NCBI RefSeq assembly: GCF_014280075.1
Contig: NZ_CP047950.1
Coordinates: 682,001 to 746,000, forward strand
Reading direction: 5' to 3'
Length of the DNA stretch: 64,000 nt
Origin: Synechococcus sp. A15-62
Lineage (GTDB): Bacteria > Cyanobacteriota > Cyanobacteriia > PCC-6307 > Cyanobiaceae
The number at the start of each line of letters is the position of its first letter. Position 1 is the stretch's first letter. The position numbers and the translations under genes were made by a program. Below, piece by piece: positions 11,853-20,577 of the stretch. The notes under the pieces are model-generated. The model did not search any database, had not been told where the DNA came from, and saw only the letters and a list, made by a program, of their open reading frames with translations.

Positions 11853-14213
11853 ATGGCAAGACTCTCCAGTCGCGAACTCGCACTTGAACGCCGCAAGGCG
11901 CTGACCACTTCCGGTAAGAAGTCCTCGGTAGCGGCTGGTGATGGCGCCAACCGTGTTCGCACCGTTGCTGATGCCCGTCCCACCCGTACCGACGCGGCTG
12001 CAGCTGCTGAGCCTGCCTCAGCACCTGCCACCCCCGCTGCTGTAGCTCCGCAGCGGACCACGTCCTTCACAGCTGCTCCCGCTAATCGGAGCACACAGGT
12101 CAAGCCGCATCGCGATCCCAGCCGCGAACTGGTGCTCGCCCGTCGTGATGCTCTGTCCCGCCGAGGTAAGACCGCCGACACCAGCCGCGATCGCAACCGC
12201 GCTGATGTCGCCCGTCAGACCAAGACAGCTGCCCCTGTCGCTGCACCTGCTGAAACCACCAAGAGCTGTGGCTGCGGTGGCAAGCGTGCCGCTGAAAAGG
12301 CTTCCCTCAGTGCACCAGCTCCCAAGTTGTCTGCCCGCACGGAGCGCCGTTCGGCAACTCCCAAGCGTCGTGCCATCGAGAACCCCAGCCGCGCGCTGGT
12401 GCTGGCCCGCCGTGAAGCCATGGCGAAGCATGGCAAAACCGCTGGCAAGCAACCAACCAGCGCAGCAGCCGTTGCCCGTCAGGCCAACCCTGACCTCACC
12501 AGCCGCGAGCTGGCTCAGCAGGTGCGTGAGCTGCGCACCAAGGCCGGCGCCCGCAATAAGCAAAGCGCAGGTGTGACCCGCCCCACAGGCCCCAACCGCC
12601 ACGGCGCCAAGCAAGCCGCTGCTGCTGATGCCCACTGGAAGGTGGGTGAAAGCACCACTACGAGCGGCCAAACCGTGACCGGCACCCAGGCCAACCGTTC
12701 GGTGAAAACCACCGGCAACGAAGCCAGCACCTGCCGTTCGATCACCGGTACCGAGTACCTGGGTGCCGAAGTCTTCCAGACCTTCTGTCAGACCGCTCCC
12801 GCTGCCACCACTCCGGCCAAGGTGCGGGTCACTGCCACCAGCCATGGCAACCGCGTCACCGGCAACGAAGTGGGCCGTTCCGAAAAGGTCACAGGTGATG
12901 AGCCCGGCACCTGCAAGAGCGTCACCGGCACCGAGTACATCTCCGCCAACCAGTCCGCTGCCTACTGCGGTGGTGGTGTGACTTCACCGCGCAAGGTGGG
13001 CCACAGCCTCACCCAACAGGGTCGTCCCGTGAGTGGTGTCATGGTTGGTCGCTCCTCCAGCGTCACCGGCGATGAAGCCGGTGCCAACCGCAGCCTCACC
13101 GGCGATCAGTACCTCGGTTCAGATCCTCTTCCCGAAGGTCGTCCTGCCTTCAAGGTGGGCCTCTCCGGAACCCTCTCAGGCACTGGCGTGACTGGCACCA
13201 TGGTGGGTCGTTCGGCTCAGGTCACCGGTGATGAGTTCGGTTCCTGCCACCGCGTGACCGGTGATCAGTATGTGAGTGCAGAGCAGGTGAATGCGTTCTG
13301 CGGCGGCAAGCCCGAGCCCGAAGCCGCCAAGGTTGGTTTCAGCATCACCAACCGCAACCAGGTGGTGAGCGGCACCCGTACGGGGCGTTCGGAGAATGTG
13401 ACTGGCGACGAGCCCGGCAGCTGCCAAGCCGTCACCGGCACCCCCTATGCAGGTCTTGAGCAGGCCGGCCAGCACTGTGGAACCCCTGCAGTTCAGGCCA
13501 TTCGTGAGCGCACGCCTGTGCGTGTGGGCACCCCTTCCGCTGCCATGACTGGCATCCAACCCGGTGTGGGTGGTGTGATGACCGGCGACAAGCGTGGCAC
13601 TTGTGAAGCTGTTACCGGCACGCCCTACGTGGGAGCTGATCAGCTGGCCGCTGCCTGCGGCGCTGATGCTCCCGCTGGAACCGACACCCACGGCCAAGCT
13701 CCCGAGGGTGCTGCGTGGACCCGCTTCAGCGTGGTGTCTCCCGCCCGTGCTGCCCAGCAGCAACGTGAGGCCAATTCCGGTGTGACAGGTACCTCTTATG
13801 AGCAGGGGAATCGCATCACCGGCCCTTTTGACATGGCTGGCGGCAAGGTGACCGGTACGGAGCAGTTCCGCTTCGACAACCGCGAGTTCCAGAACCGTCA
13901 GCAGCGCCAGTTCCAGCCCACCGTGGCTGTGGTCAGCGAGCCTTCCGAGAAGCCTGCATCCCGGGTGACCGGCGAGGGCTCCTCCACCAAGATCACTGGT
14001 GACGACTGGGATCGTGGTGAGCACGTGACCGGTACTGAGGGTGCTTCGGCCCGCCGTCGGAACCCCAGTCGTCCCGGCCCGATGAGTGCCATGTCTCCCT
14101 TCGAGCGCAAGCGCAACGAAGAGACCGAATGGCCTGTGAGCCGCGTAACCGGTTCCAGCGGCAACACCGAGAAGGGTTCCCTGATCACCGTCTCCGGCGG
14201 CGCACGGGGCTGA
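11853..14213 (+). CDS. csoS2: Carboxysome assembly scaffold protein CsoS2
   Basis: A 786-residue, largely disordered scaffold that links Rubisco to the shell. Four N-terminal Rubisco-binding peptides occur at about residues 4-22, 88-106, 177-195 and 215-233, of the form SRELALERRKALTTSGK. Six repeats of the middle region start at about 263, 323, 381, 434, 493 and 555, each carrying VTG triplets and usually two Cys. Repeat 3 has none. The C-terminal region (about 620-786) has further VTG motifs and is known in the family to anchor to the shell. It overlaps nothing and is 4 nt before csoSCA. I saw no obvious slippery site of the sort that makes CsoS2A/B in proteobacteria. Confidence 0.97.
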   Translation: MARLSSRELALERRKALTTSGKKSSVAAGDGANRVRTVADARPTRTDAAAAAEPASAPATPAAVAPQRTTSFTAAPANRSTQVKPHRDPSRELVLARRDALSRRGKTADTSRDRNRADVARQTKTAAPVAAPAETTKSCGCGGKRAAEKASLSAPAPKLSARTERRSATPKRRAIENPSRALVLARREAMAKHGKTAGKQPTSAAAVARQANPDLTSRELAQQVRELRTKAGARNKQSAGVTRPTGPNRHGAKQAAAADAHWKVGESTTTSGQTVTGTQANRSVKTTGNEASTCRSITGTEYLGAEVFQTFCQTAPAATTPAKVRVTATSHGNRVTGNEVGRSEKVTGDEPGTCKSVTGTEYISANQSAAYCGGGVTSPRKVGHSLTQQGRPVSGVMVGRSSSVTGDEAGANRSLTGDQYLGSDPLPEGRPAFKVGLSGTLSGTGVTGTMVGRSAQVTGDEFGSCHRVTGDQYVSAEQVNAFCGGKPEPEAAKVGFSITNRNQVVSGTRTGRSENVTGDEPGSCQAVTGTPYAGLEQAGQHCGTPAVQAIRERTPVRVGTPSAAMTGIQPGVGGVMTGDKRGTCEAVTGTPYVGADQLAAACGADAPAGTDTHGQAPEGAAWTRFSVVSPARAAQQQREANSGVTGTSYEQGNRITGPFDMAGGKVTGTEQFRFDNREFQNRQQRQFQPTVAVVSEPSEKPASRVTGEGSSTKITGDDWDRGEHVTGTEGASARRRNPSRPGPMSAMSPFERKRNEETEWPVSRVTGSSGNTEKGSLITVSGGARG

Positions 14214-14217
14214 TTCA

Positions 14218-15966
14218 TTGATGGTTCGCTCCAAGCCTCTCCGTGGCGGGCGACCTCAGGCCCCCTCGGCACCCACCCGTCGCCAGCTTCAACAGCTGGC
14301 TCCAAGCTCTGATTCCCTTCAGACCACCTCTGAAGTCGAGTCCTCCACCCGCAAGGCCGCTCTGGATCGCCGCCGTGCCCTCACCACCGCGGGTAAGGCC
14401 GCTCAACTCGGTGGCGGCTCGGTTGGTGGTGGTCGGATTCGCTCAAGCAAGGACGTTCAGCGCCCCGCTCCCTCTCAGCCGAACTGGGTCCGCCGTGAGA
14501 AGGCAGTCACCCGGGCCGTTCCTTTCAACCTGAGCCGAAGCTCTCTGCCGATCACCCATCGGCGCCATCCGTTGACAGATGCAGCGGCGAATGCACGGCT
14601 TCAGGCCTACGAGCAGGAGATCAAGGGCCGCTTTGATCGGATCGTTCCCCTGCTCCAGCAGGTTTCAGCGCTTCAGCACGAAACCGATTTCATTCCCCAG
14701 GCCCAGCGGTTGTGCCGGGCCGAACTCGGCTTTGATCTGCCGGATCACATCTTGCAGCGGGCCTGGGTTCGGCCCCTCGACATGCGCGCCCTGTTCGCCT
14801 GGTGCGTGTTCGAAAGCCACCGTCTGTTCAGTGACCGCTTCTTCCAGGACGACCCCCTGGATGCCGGAACGGGCAGTGCTGCTTCCCGGGAGTTCGAACA
14901 GTTCTTGCTCGACTGCGGTATCCATCTGCTTGACCTGACGCCCTGTGCCGATGGTCGGTTGGCCCACACCGTGGCCTATGCCCTGCGCATTCCCTTCAGC
15001 GCTGTGCGTCGCCGTTCCCACGCTGGCGCCATGTTCGACGTGGAGAACACGGTGAACCGTTGGGTCAAAACCGAGCATCGTCGCTACCGCGAAGGTTCAC
15101 CCAACCCCTCCACGGAACCGACCCGTTACCTGAAGGCGGTGACCTACCACTTCAGTTCCCTCGATCCCTCCCATCAGGGCTGCGCGGCCCATGGCAGCAA
15201 TGACGAACTGGCGGCAGCGGCGGGTCATCAACGCTTGCTCGACTTCCGTGAGTCGGTGGAAAACAGCTTCTGCTGCGGTGCCTCCGTTGATCTGCTCCTG
15301 ATCGGTCTCGATACAGATACCGATGCGATCCGGGTGCACCCCCCAAGCCGTGACAGCGAAATGGTGCTCGACCGTTGGCTCTGCGCCAGGGAACTGCATG
15401 CCGCCACGGCATCGATGAGTGCCGATCAAGCCATGGCACAGATTGCTGAAGCCGTTGAGAGCTCGGCTCCTGGCCCCATGGATGCCGGGATGGTGTCGTT
15501 CCTGACCCGGTTGCTCGCCAATAACTTCTCCCAGATCGATTACGTGCAGGATCTGCACGGGGGTACCTACCCCGATGCCGGCCATGCAGAGCGTTTCATT
15601 GGCGTTGGCATTGGCTTTAAAGAGGTGCATCTGCGCAACCTCACCTATTTCGCCCACCTCGACACCGTCGAGGAGGGCGCCCCTGATCTCGATGTGGGCG
15701 TGAAAATTTTCAAGGGTCTGAATGTGTCCCGGGATCTGCCCATTCCGGTTGTGGTGCGTTTCGACTATTCCGGCCGCGTGCCCGGTGCTCGGGAACGGGC
15801 CATCGCCGATTGCCAACGGGTGAACCGTGCCATCGCCGATCGCTACGCAGCTCTCGTTGATGAGGGCCTGCTCCACACTTGTCTCACCATTCGCGACCGC
15901 AACCAGACGGCTCCGGCCGAGGTCGTCGGTTCCACGCTCGACCCGCAACTTCCGGAGGCTCACTGA
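14218..15966 (+). CDS. csoSCA: Carboxysomal epsilon/beta-like carbonic anhydrase CsoSCA (CsoS3)
   Basis: A 582-residue carbonic anhydrase that releases CO2 from bicarbonate inside the shell. The zinc site is visible as Cys243, His311 and Cys322, with Asp245 and Arg247 forming the catalytic dyad (TPCADGRLAH, YHFSS, SHQGCAAHG). The spacing matches that of the characterised proteobacterial enzyme. The N-terminal 130 residues are basic and disordered. They contain RKAALDRRRALTTAGKAA (about 44-61), which closely resembles the CsoS2 Rubisco-binding peptide. It is 4 nt after csoS2 and 2 nt before csoS4A. Confidence 0.96.
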   Translation: MMVRSKPLRGGRPQAPSAPTRRQLQQLAPSSDSLQTTSEVESSTRKAALDRRRALTTAGKAAQLGGGSVGGGRIRSSKDVQRPAPSQPNWVRREKAVTRAVPFNLSRSSLPITHRRHPLTDAAANARLQAYEQEIKGRFDRIVPLLQQVSALQHETDFIPQAQRLCRAELGFDLPDHILQRAWVRPLDMRALFAWCVFESHRLFSDRFFQDDPLDAGTGSAASREFEQFLLDCGIHLLDLTPCADGRLAHTVAYALRIPFSAVRRRSHAGAMFDVENTVNRWVKTEHRRYREGSPNPSTEPTRYLKAVTYHFSSLDPSHQGCAAHGSNDELAAAAGHQRLLDFRESVENSFCCGASVDLLLIGLDTDTDAIRVHPPSRDSEMVLDRWLCARELHAATASMSADQAMAQIAEAVESSAPGPMDAGMVSFLTRLLANNFSQIDYVQDLHGGTYPDAGHAERFIGVGIGFKEVHLRNLTYFAHLDTVEEGAPDLDVGVKIFKGLNVSRDLPIPVVVRFDYSGRVPGARERAIADCQRVNRAIADRYAALVDEGLLHTCLTIRDRNQTAPAEVVGSTLDPQLPEAH

Positions 15967-15968
15967 TC

Positions 15969-16280
15969 ATGCTCATCGTCAAGGTCGTCAAGCCGCTCGT
16001 TTCCACCAACCGGATCCCCGATTTCGAGCACAAGCACCTCCAGGTGGTTCTGGATGGCAGCACCAAGAAGGTGGCCGTCGATGCGGTGGGTGCGAAACCT
16101 GGTGACTGGGTGATCTGCGTCAGCAGCTCGGCCGCCCGTGAAGCCGCCGGCAGCAAGTCGTATCCCAGTGACCTCACCATCGTGGGGATCATTGACCACT
16201 GGGAACCCGACCCCCCGAAGACCTCCGCTCCCTCCCCATCCCCCAGCCCCAGTAAACCCGCGGGAGGCAAGGCCAGCTGA
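15969..16280 (+). CDS. csoS4A: Carboxysome vertex (pentamer) protein CsoS4A
   Basis: A 103-residue member of the CcmL/EutN (BMC-P) family: MLIVKVVKPLVSTNRIPDFE and GAKPGDWVICVSSSAAREAAG. It forms pentamers that cap the icosahedral vertices of the shell. The last 25 residues are a Pro/Ser-rich low-complexity tail (PDPPKTSAPSPSPSPSKP) beyond the folded domain. ATG 15969 follows the csoSCA stop by 2 nt. The stop codon overlaps the csoS4B start by one base (TGATG). Confidence 0.95.
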   Translation: MLIVKVVKPLVSTNRIPDFEHKHLQVVLDGSTKKVAVDAVGAKPGDWVICVSSSAAREAAGSKSYPSDLTIVGIIDHWEPDPPKTSAPSPSPSPSKPAGGKAS

Positions 16281-16531
16281 TGGAGATCATGCAGGTGATG
16301 GGAACGCTGGTCTGCTCCTACCGGGTTGCCGGTCTGGATCACATGCACCTGCGCATTCTCAAGAACAACAAGGGCAAGAAGCTGGTGGCCGTTGACCCCG
16401 TGGGTGCCCGCGAGGGCAACTGGGTTTTCACCGCCAGCGGTTCGGCTGCCCGGCATGCCTGCCCTGACAACACCGTTCTCACCGATCTCACCATCGGTGG
16501 CATCATCGATTTCTGGAATCCGGACGGATAG
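16280..16531 (+). CDS. csoS4B: Carboxysome vertex (pentamer) protein CsoS4B
   Basis: An 83-residue CcmL/EutN family protein: MEIMQVMGTLVCSYRVAGLD, KKLVAVDPVGAREGNWVFTA and LTDLTIGGIIDFWNPD. It is a second, shorter vertex pentamer and lacks the C-terminal tail of CsoS4A. Translational coupling to csoS4A is likely from the one-base overlap. Together the two close the vertices and limit CO2 leakage; losing them in other organisms causes a high-CO2-requiring phenotype. Confidence 0.95.
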   Translation: MEIMQVMGTLVCSYRVAGLDHMHLRILKNNKGKKLVAVDPVGAREGNWVFTASGSAARHACPDNTVLTDLTIGGIIDFWNPDG

Positions 16532-16584
16532 GGATCCTTCATCTCCCTCCGCCGTTTCCGTTCCGCTTCCACACCTTCCAATAC

Positions 16585-17121
16585 ATGGCCACTCCTTCCC
16601 CCACCCCCCGTCGTCGCACCACCCGCAGCACCGCCGCGGCGAACAAGACCGTGGATGTGAAGCCTGTGGCCAGCACCCCTGCCGCCGCTTCGACTCCCGC
16701 CAAGGCTGCTCCTGCTCCCACCACCCGTCGTGCCTCCACCACAACGCGTCGCAGCAGCGCTTCCAATACCGGATCCGGCGGCGGATCAGCCGTGACCAAG
16801 CCCGCTGCCACCCCTTCCCCCGTCGTTCCCGGTGTGGCGCTGGGCATGATCGAAACCCGTGGCATGGTTCCTGCCATTGAGGCAGCCGATGCGATGACCA
16901 AGGCTGCTGAAGTGAGCCTGATCTGCCGAGAGTATGTGGGTGGTGGCTACGTCACGGTGATGGTGCGTGGCGAAACCGGTGCGGTGAATGCAGCTGTTCG
17001 TGCCGGTGCCGATGCTTGCGAGCGCGTGGGTGACGGCCTCGTGGCTGCTCACATCATTGCCCGACCTCATAAAGAGGTGGAGCCGGTGTTGGCCGGCAGT
17101 GGTGCAGCTCGCCGCAGCTGA
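16585..17121 (+). CDS. csoS1E: BMC-domain shell protein with long disordered N-terminus, CsoS1E
   Basis: A 178-residue protein. Residues about 82-178 are a BMC-H domain almost identical to CsoS1 (GMIETRGMVPAIEAADAMTK, GGGYVTVMVRGETGAVNAA). The first 80 residues are Ala/Thr/Pro/Arg/Ser-rich low complexity with arginine pairs and triplets (PRRRTTR, TTTRRSSA). The domain should join the shell facets; the extension could face the lumen or cytosol and bind another component. It ends the cso operon, 53 nt after csoS4B and 110 nt before ndhF4. The domain probably arose by duplication of csoS1. Confidence 0.88.
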   Translation: MATPSPTPRRRTTRSTAAANKTVDVKPVASTPAAASTPAKAAPAPTTRRASTTTRRSSASNTGSGGGSAVTKPAATPSPVVPGVALGMIETRGMVPAIEAADAMTKAAEVSLICREYVGGGYVTVMVRGETGAVNAAVRAGADACERVGDGLVAAHIIARPHKEVEPVLAGSGAARRS

Positions 17122-17231
17122 CGCACAAAAGACTCCTCACAGCCGTTCATAAAGAGCCCTTTTGCTCTTGATCGGCTCCTAGATTCGCCGGTCATCCAGC
17201 GACCAGCTCGATCACCATCCCGCTCGCCGTT

Positions 17232-19076
17232 TTGACCCCGGAGCTTTCGCTTCCCATCCAGACCGCCTGGTTGATCCCGCTCTATGGGTTCATCGGGATG
17301 CTGGTTTCCCTGCCCTGGGCCTGTGGTTGGTTCCGCAGAGACGCCCATCGACCGGCGGCCTACCTCAACATCCTGCTCACCCTGCTGGCCTTCGCCCATG
17401 GAAGCCTGATCCTGCAGGAGGTGTATCAATCAGGGCCGGTGGATTTGGCCTTCCCCTGGCTCAGCGTGGCTGATCTGGAGCTGAACATCAGCTTCAGCCT
17501 GTCGCTCACCAATCTGGTGGCCCTGGAACTGATCACGGGCCTCAGCTTGCTGTCCCAGGTGTATTCCCTGGGCTACATGGACAAGGAATGGGCGTTGGCC
17601 CGCTTCTTTGCCCTGCTCGGTTTTTTCGAGGGTGCGATGAGTGGTGTCGTGCTCAGCGACTCCCTGTTCCAGAGCTATTTCCTGCTGGAGATGCTGACGC
17701 TCTCCACCTATTTATTGGTGGGTTTCTGGTATGCCCAACCCCTGGTGGTCACAGCAGCCCGGGATGCCTTCCTCACCAAGCGCGTTGGTGATGTGCTGCT
17801 GCTGATGGGTGTGGTGGCGCTCTGCAGCTACTCAGGCGTGATGGGATTTAACGACCTTTATGCCTGGGCTGCGCAAGACACTCTCTCTCCCTTGGCGGCG
17901 ACGCTTTTGGGCTTGGGCCTGGTCGCTGGCCCAACGGGCAAGTGCGCCCAGTTCCCCATGCACCTCTGGCTGGACGAAGCCATGGAGGGCCCCAACCCCG
18001 CTTCGATTTTGCGGAACTCGGTGGTGGTGACCTGCGGCGCCATCGTGCTGCTGAAGGTGATGCCCATCCTTCAGCTCTCGCCCATCGCCATCGGCGTAAT
18101 GCTCGTGATCGGCAGCATTAGTGCGATCGGTGGCTCCTTGGTGGCCCTGGCTCAGGTGGACATCAAACGCACGCTGTCGTATTCCACAACGGCCCACATG
18201 GGCCTTGTCTTCATCGCCATTGCGCTGCAGATCCCCGTTCTGGCCTTGTTGCTGCTGTTCACCCATGCCGTGTCCAAGGCGCTGCTGTCGATGAGCATTG
18301 GCGGTGTGATTGCCTCCACCAACTGTCAGGACATCACCGAGCTGGGGGGATTGGGGAGCCGCATGCCGGCCACCACCACTGCGTTTCTTGTGGGTGGTGC
18401 AGGTCTCGTGGGCTTCCTGCCCCTGGGTGGCTTCCTGGCCCTGGCCCAGTCGATTGAACTGCTGAGCGTGCGCTCGGTGCCGTTCATGGCGGTCTTCCTT
18501 CTCACCAACGCACTCACCGCCATGGGTCTGGTGAGGGTGTTCCGCCATGTGTTCATGGGGAATTCCCTGATCAAGTCCCGCAGGGCTGCCGAGGTGAACT
18601 GGCAGATGGCGTTTCCGATGGTGGCGCTCACCGTGATTGTGCTGATCACGCCGCTGCTGCTGGTGCGGCTTGAGTCGCTCGATGGTTTGTTGGCCTTCCC
18701 CCTCTGGGCAGCTGCTCTGGTGGTGGGAAGTGGCCTTCTGGGCCTGCTGGCTGGCGCCGTTCTCCCCCTGAGCAAGGCCTGGTCCCGCTCCCTGAACCCT
18801 GTGCTGCGCTGGTGGCAGGACCTGCTGTCTTACGACTTTTACACCGAGCGCTTCTATCGCCTCACCATCGTCAACGTGGTGGCTGGTTTCTCTCGCCTGG
18901 CCTCCTGGTTCGACCGCAACGTGGTGGATGGTCTTCTCAATGGGGTGGCGCGCTTCTCCCTGGCTAGTGCCGACAGCCTCAAGCTCAGCGTCAGCGGCCA
19001 GAGCCAGTCGTACGTGCTGACGGTGCTTCTAGCCATTGTTCTTTTCCTCACCGCGGTGAGCTGGTTCCTCACCTGA
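17232..19076 (+). CDS. ndhF4: NAD(P)H-quinone oxidoreductase subunit F, CO2-uptake type (NdhF4-like)
   Basis: A 614-residue polytopic antiporter-like subunit of the specialised NDH-1 complex that drives CO2 hydration. Family signatures include LTNLVALELITGLSLLSQVYSLGY, FFEGAMSGVVLSDSLF and GPTGKCAQFPMHLWLDEAMEGPNPAS. The assignment to NdhF4 rather than the respiratory NdhF1 rests on its pairing with ndhD and chpX. The start is taken as TTG 17232 (MTPELSLPIQTAWLIP) because no ATG is available before the first helix; an ATG exists only at residue 23. It precedes ndhD4 by 10 nt. Confidence 0.88.
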   Translation: MTPELSLPIQTAWLIPLYGFIGMLVSLPWACGWFRRDAHRPAAYLNILLTLLAFAHGSLILQEVYQSGPVDLAFPWLSVADLELNISFSLSLTNLVALELITGLSLLSQVYSLGYMDKEWALARFFALLGFFEGAMSGVVLSDSLFQSYFLLEMLTLSTYLLVGFWYAQPLVVTAARDAFLTKRVGDVLLLMGVVALCSYSGVMGFNDLYAWAAQDTLSPLAATLLGLGLVAGPTGKCAQFPMHLWLDEAMEGPNPASILRNSVVVTCGAIVLLKVMPILQLSPIAIGVMLVIGSISAIGGSLVALAQVDIKRTLSYSTTAHMGLVFIAIALQIPVLALLLLFTHAVSKALLSMSIGGVIASTNCQDITELGGLGSRMPATTTAFLVGGAGLVGFLPLGGFLALAQSIELLSVRSVPFMAVFLLTNALTAMGLVRVFRHVFMGNSLIKSRRAAEVNWQMAFPMVALTVIVLITPLLLVRLESLDGLLAFPLWAAALVVGSGLLGLLAGAVLPLSKAWSRSLNPVLRWWQDLLSYDFYTERFYRLTIVNVVAGFSRLASWFDRNVVDGLLNGVARFSLASADSLKLSVSGQSQSYVLTVLLAIVLFLTAVSWFLT

Positions 19077-19086
19077 TCGCCCCGAG

Positions 19087-20577
19087 ATGCTTCTTTCCCT
19101 CCTGCTTCTGATTCCCTTCCTCGGGGCTCTGGCTTTGATCCTCTGGCCAGGATCCCCGTCGAGTGCACGCCTGCGCGATGTGTCCATCGTGCTGCTGGTG
19201 GTGCAGTGCCTGGCGAGCTTTGCCCTGCTGCTGCCTTTCGATGCCGCCGATGCAGGTTTGCAGTTGGTGGAACAGGCCCGCTGGGTGCATGCCATCGGCC
19301 TGGATTACGCCTTGGCGCTGGATGGCCTGTCGTTGCCGCTGGTGTTGATGAACGGGGTTCTCTGCCTGGTGGCGGCCATAGCGTCGCGCACGATCGAAAA
19401 CCGCCCCCGTGTCTACTTCGCCCTGTTGCTGGTGATTTCCGGAGCGGTGAATGGTGCCTTCCTGGCCCAGAACCTGCTGCTCTTCTTCCTGTTCTACGAA
19501 CTGGAACTCATCCCCCTCTGGATGCTGATCGCTGTGTGGGGTGGTGCCAACCGGGCCTACGCAGCCACGAAGTTTCTGATCGTCACCGCCGTCTCAGGCG
19601 TGCTGATCCTGGGTGCCTTCCTTGGCATTGCCCTGGTCACCGGAACCATGGACTTCAGCCTGCGGCCGATCCTTGCCGGTGAACTGGGCATGACCGCCCA
19701 GCTGCTGCTGATGGGTGCTCTGTTGATCGGTTTCGGCATCAAGATCCCCCTCTTCCCCTTCCACACCTGGCTGCCGGATGCCCATACCGAGGCCTCCACA
19801 CCGGTGTCGGTTCTTCTGGCAGGTGTGCTGCTCAAGCTGGGCACCTACGGCCTGCTGCGTTTCTGCCTTGGTTTGTTCCCCGACGCCTGGCAGGTGGCTG
19901 CTCCCTGGCTGGCCGGCTGGGCTGCGATCTCGGTCCTTTACGGATCCCTTGCGGCGATTGCCCAGACCGACATGAAGCGCATGGTGGCCTACAGCTCGGT
20001 GGGCCACATGGGCTACGTGCTGCTGGCCGCCGCCGCCGCCACGCCGCTCGGGTTGATGGGAGCCTTGTTCCAGATGGTGAGCCACGGCCTGATCTCCGGG
20101 GTGCTGTTCCTTGTGGTGGGTGTCGTTTACGCCAAGACCGGCACCCGCGACCTCAACGTGTTGCGTGGCCTGCTCAACCCCCAGCGCGGCCTGCCGCTCA
20201 CCGGCTCTCTGATGATCATCGGGGTGATGGCCAGTGCCGGAATTCCCGGCATGGCCGGCTTCATCTCCGAATTCCTGATTTTCCGCGGCAGCCTTCAGCC
20301 CTTCCCCCTGGCCACGCTGCTTTCCATGGTGGGATCGGGACTGACGGCGGTGTATTTCCTGCTGTTGGTGAACCGCGCCTTCTTCGGTCGCCTGGCGATC
20401 GCCCCCGGCGAGGTGGTGAATCCCCATATCCTCAATCGCGTAGCGCTGCGGGAGCAAGTTCCGGCCATCGCCCTCAGCCTCGGTGTGCTGGTGCTTGGCC
20501 TTGCGCCGGAGCTGCTCTCGAACCTCAGTGAGGCGGCCACCACGGGCCTCAGCCTGATCACTGGAGATCTGTCATGA
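19087..20577 (+). CDS. ndhD4: NAD(P)H-quinone oxidoreductase subunit D, CO2-uptake type (NdhD4-like)
   Basis: A 496-residue membrane subunit of the NDH-1 proton-pumping arm with about 14 helices. Conserved segments are FFLFYELELIPLWMLIAVWGG, IPLFPFHTWLPDAHTEAST and DMKRMVAYSSVGHMGYV, with the lysine and histidine residues typical of Mrp-antiporter-like subunits. With NdhF4 and ChpX it forms the distal module of the constitutive, lower-affinity CO2-uptake complex (NDH-1MS'). The stop codon overlaps the chpX start (ATGA), so these proteins are coupled. Confidence 0.9.
   Translation: MLLSLLLLIPFLGALALILWPGSPSSARLRDVSIVLLVVQCLASFALLLPFDAADAGLQLVEQARWVHAIGLDYALALDGLSLPLVLMNGVLCLVAAIASRTIENRPRVYFALLLVISGAVNGAFLAQNLLLFFLFYELELIPLWMLIAVWGGANRAYAATKFLIVTAVSGVLILGAFLGIALVTGTMDFSLRPILAGELGMTAQLLLMGALLIGFGIKIPLFPFHTWLPDAHTEASTPVSVLLAGVLLKLGTYGLLRFCLGLFPDAWQVAAPWLAGWAAISVLYGSLAAIAQTDMKRMVAYSSVGHMGYVLLAAAAATPLGLMGALFQMVSHGLISGVLFLVVGVVYAKTGTRDLNVLRGLLNPQRGLPLTGSLMIIGVMASAGIPGMAGFISEFLIFRGSLQPFPLATLLSMVGSGLTAVYFLLLVNRAFFGRLAIAPGEVVNPHILNRVALREQVPAIALSLGVLVLGLAPELLSNLSEAATTGLSLITGDLS

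Noticed and set aside
12640-13700. DNA repeat array in csoS2 resembling a CRISPR or minisatellite
   Set aside because: The periodicity is explained by the protein's middle repeats; the DNA copies differ at synonymous sites and have no spacers.
11853-14213. Programmed -1 frameshift in csoS2 giving a short form
   Set aside because: Known in proteobacterial CsoS2, but I saw no slippery heptamer followed by a stable stem in the equivalent part, so I do not claim it.
13176-14234. 352-codon frame antisense to csoS2
   Set aside because: It arises from the repetitive VTG codons of csoS2; its Gly/Thr/His-rich composition mirrors the repeats.
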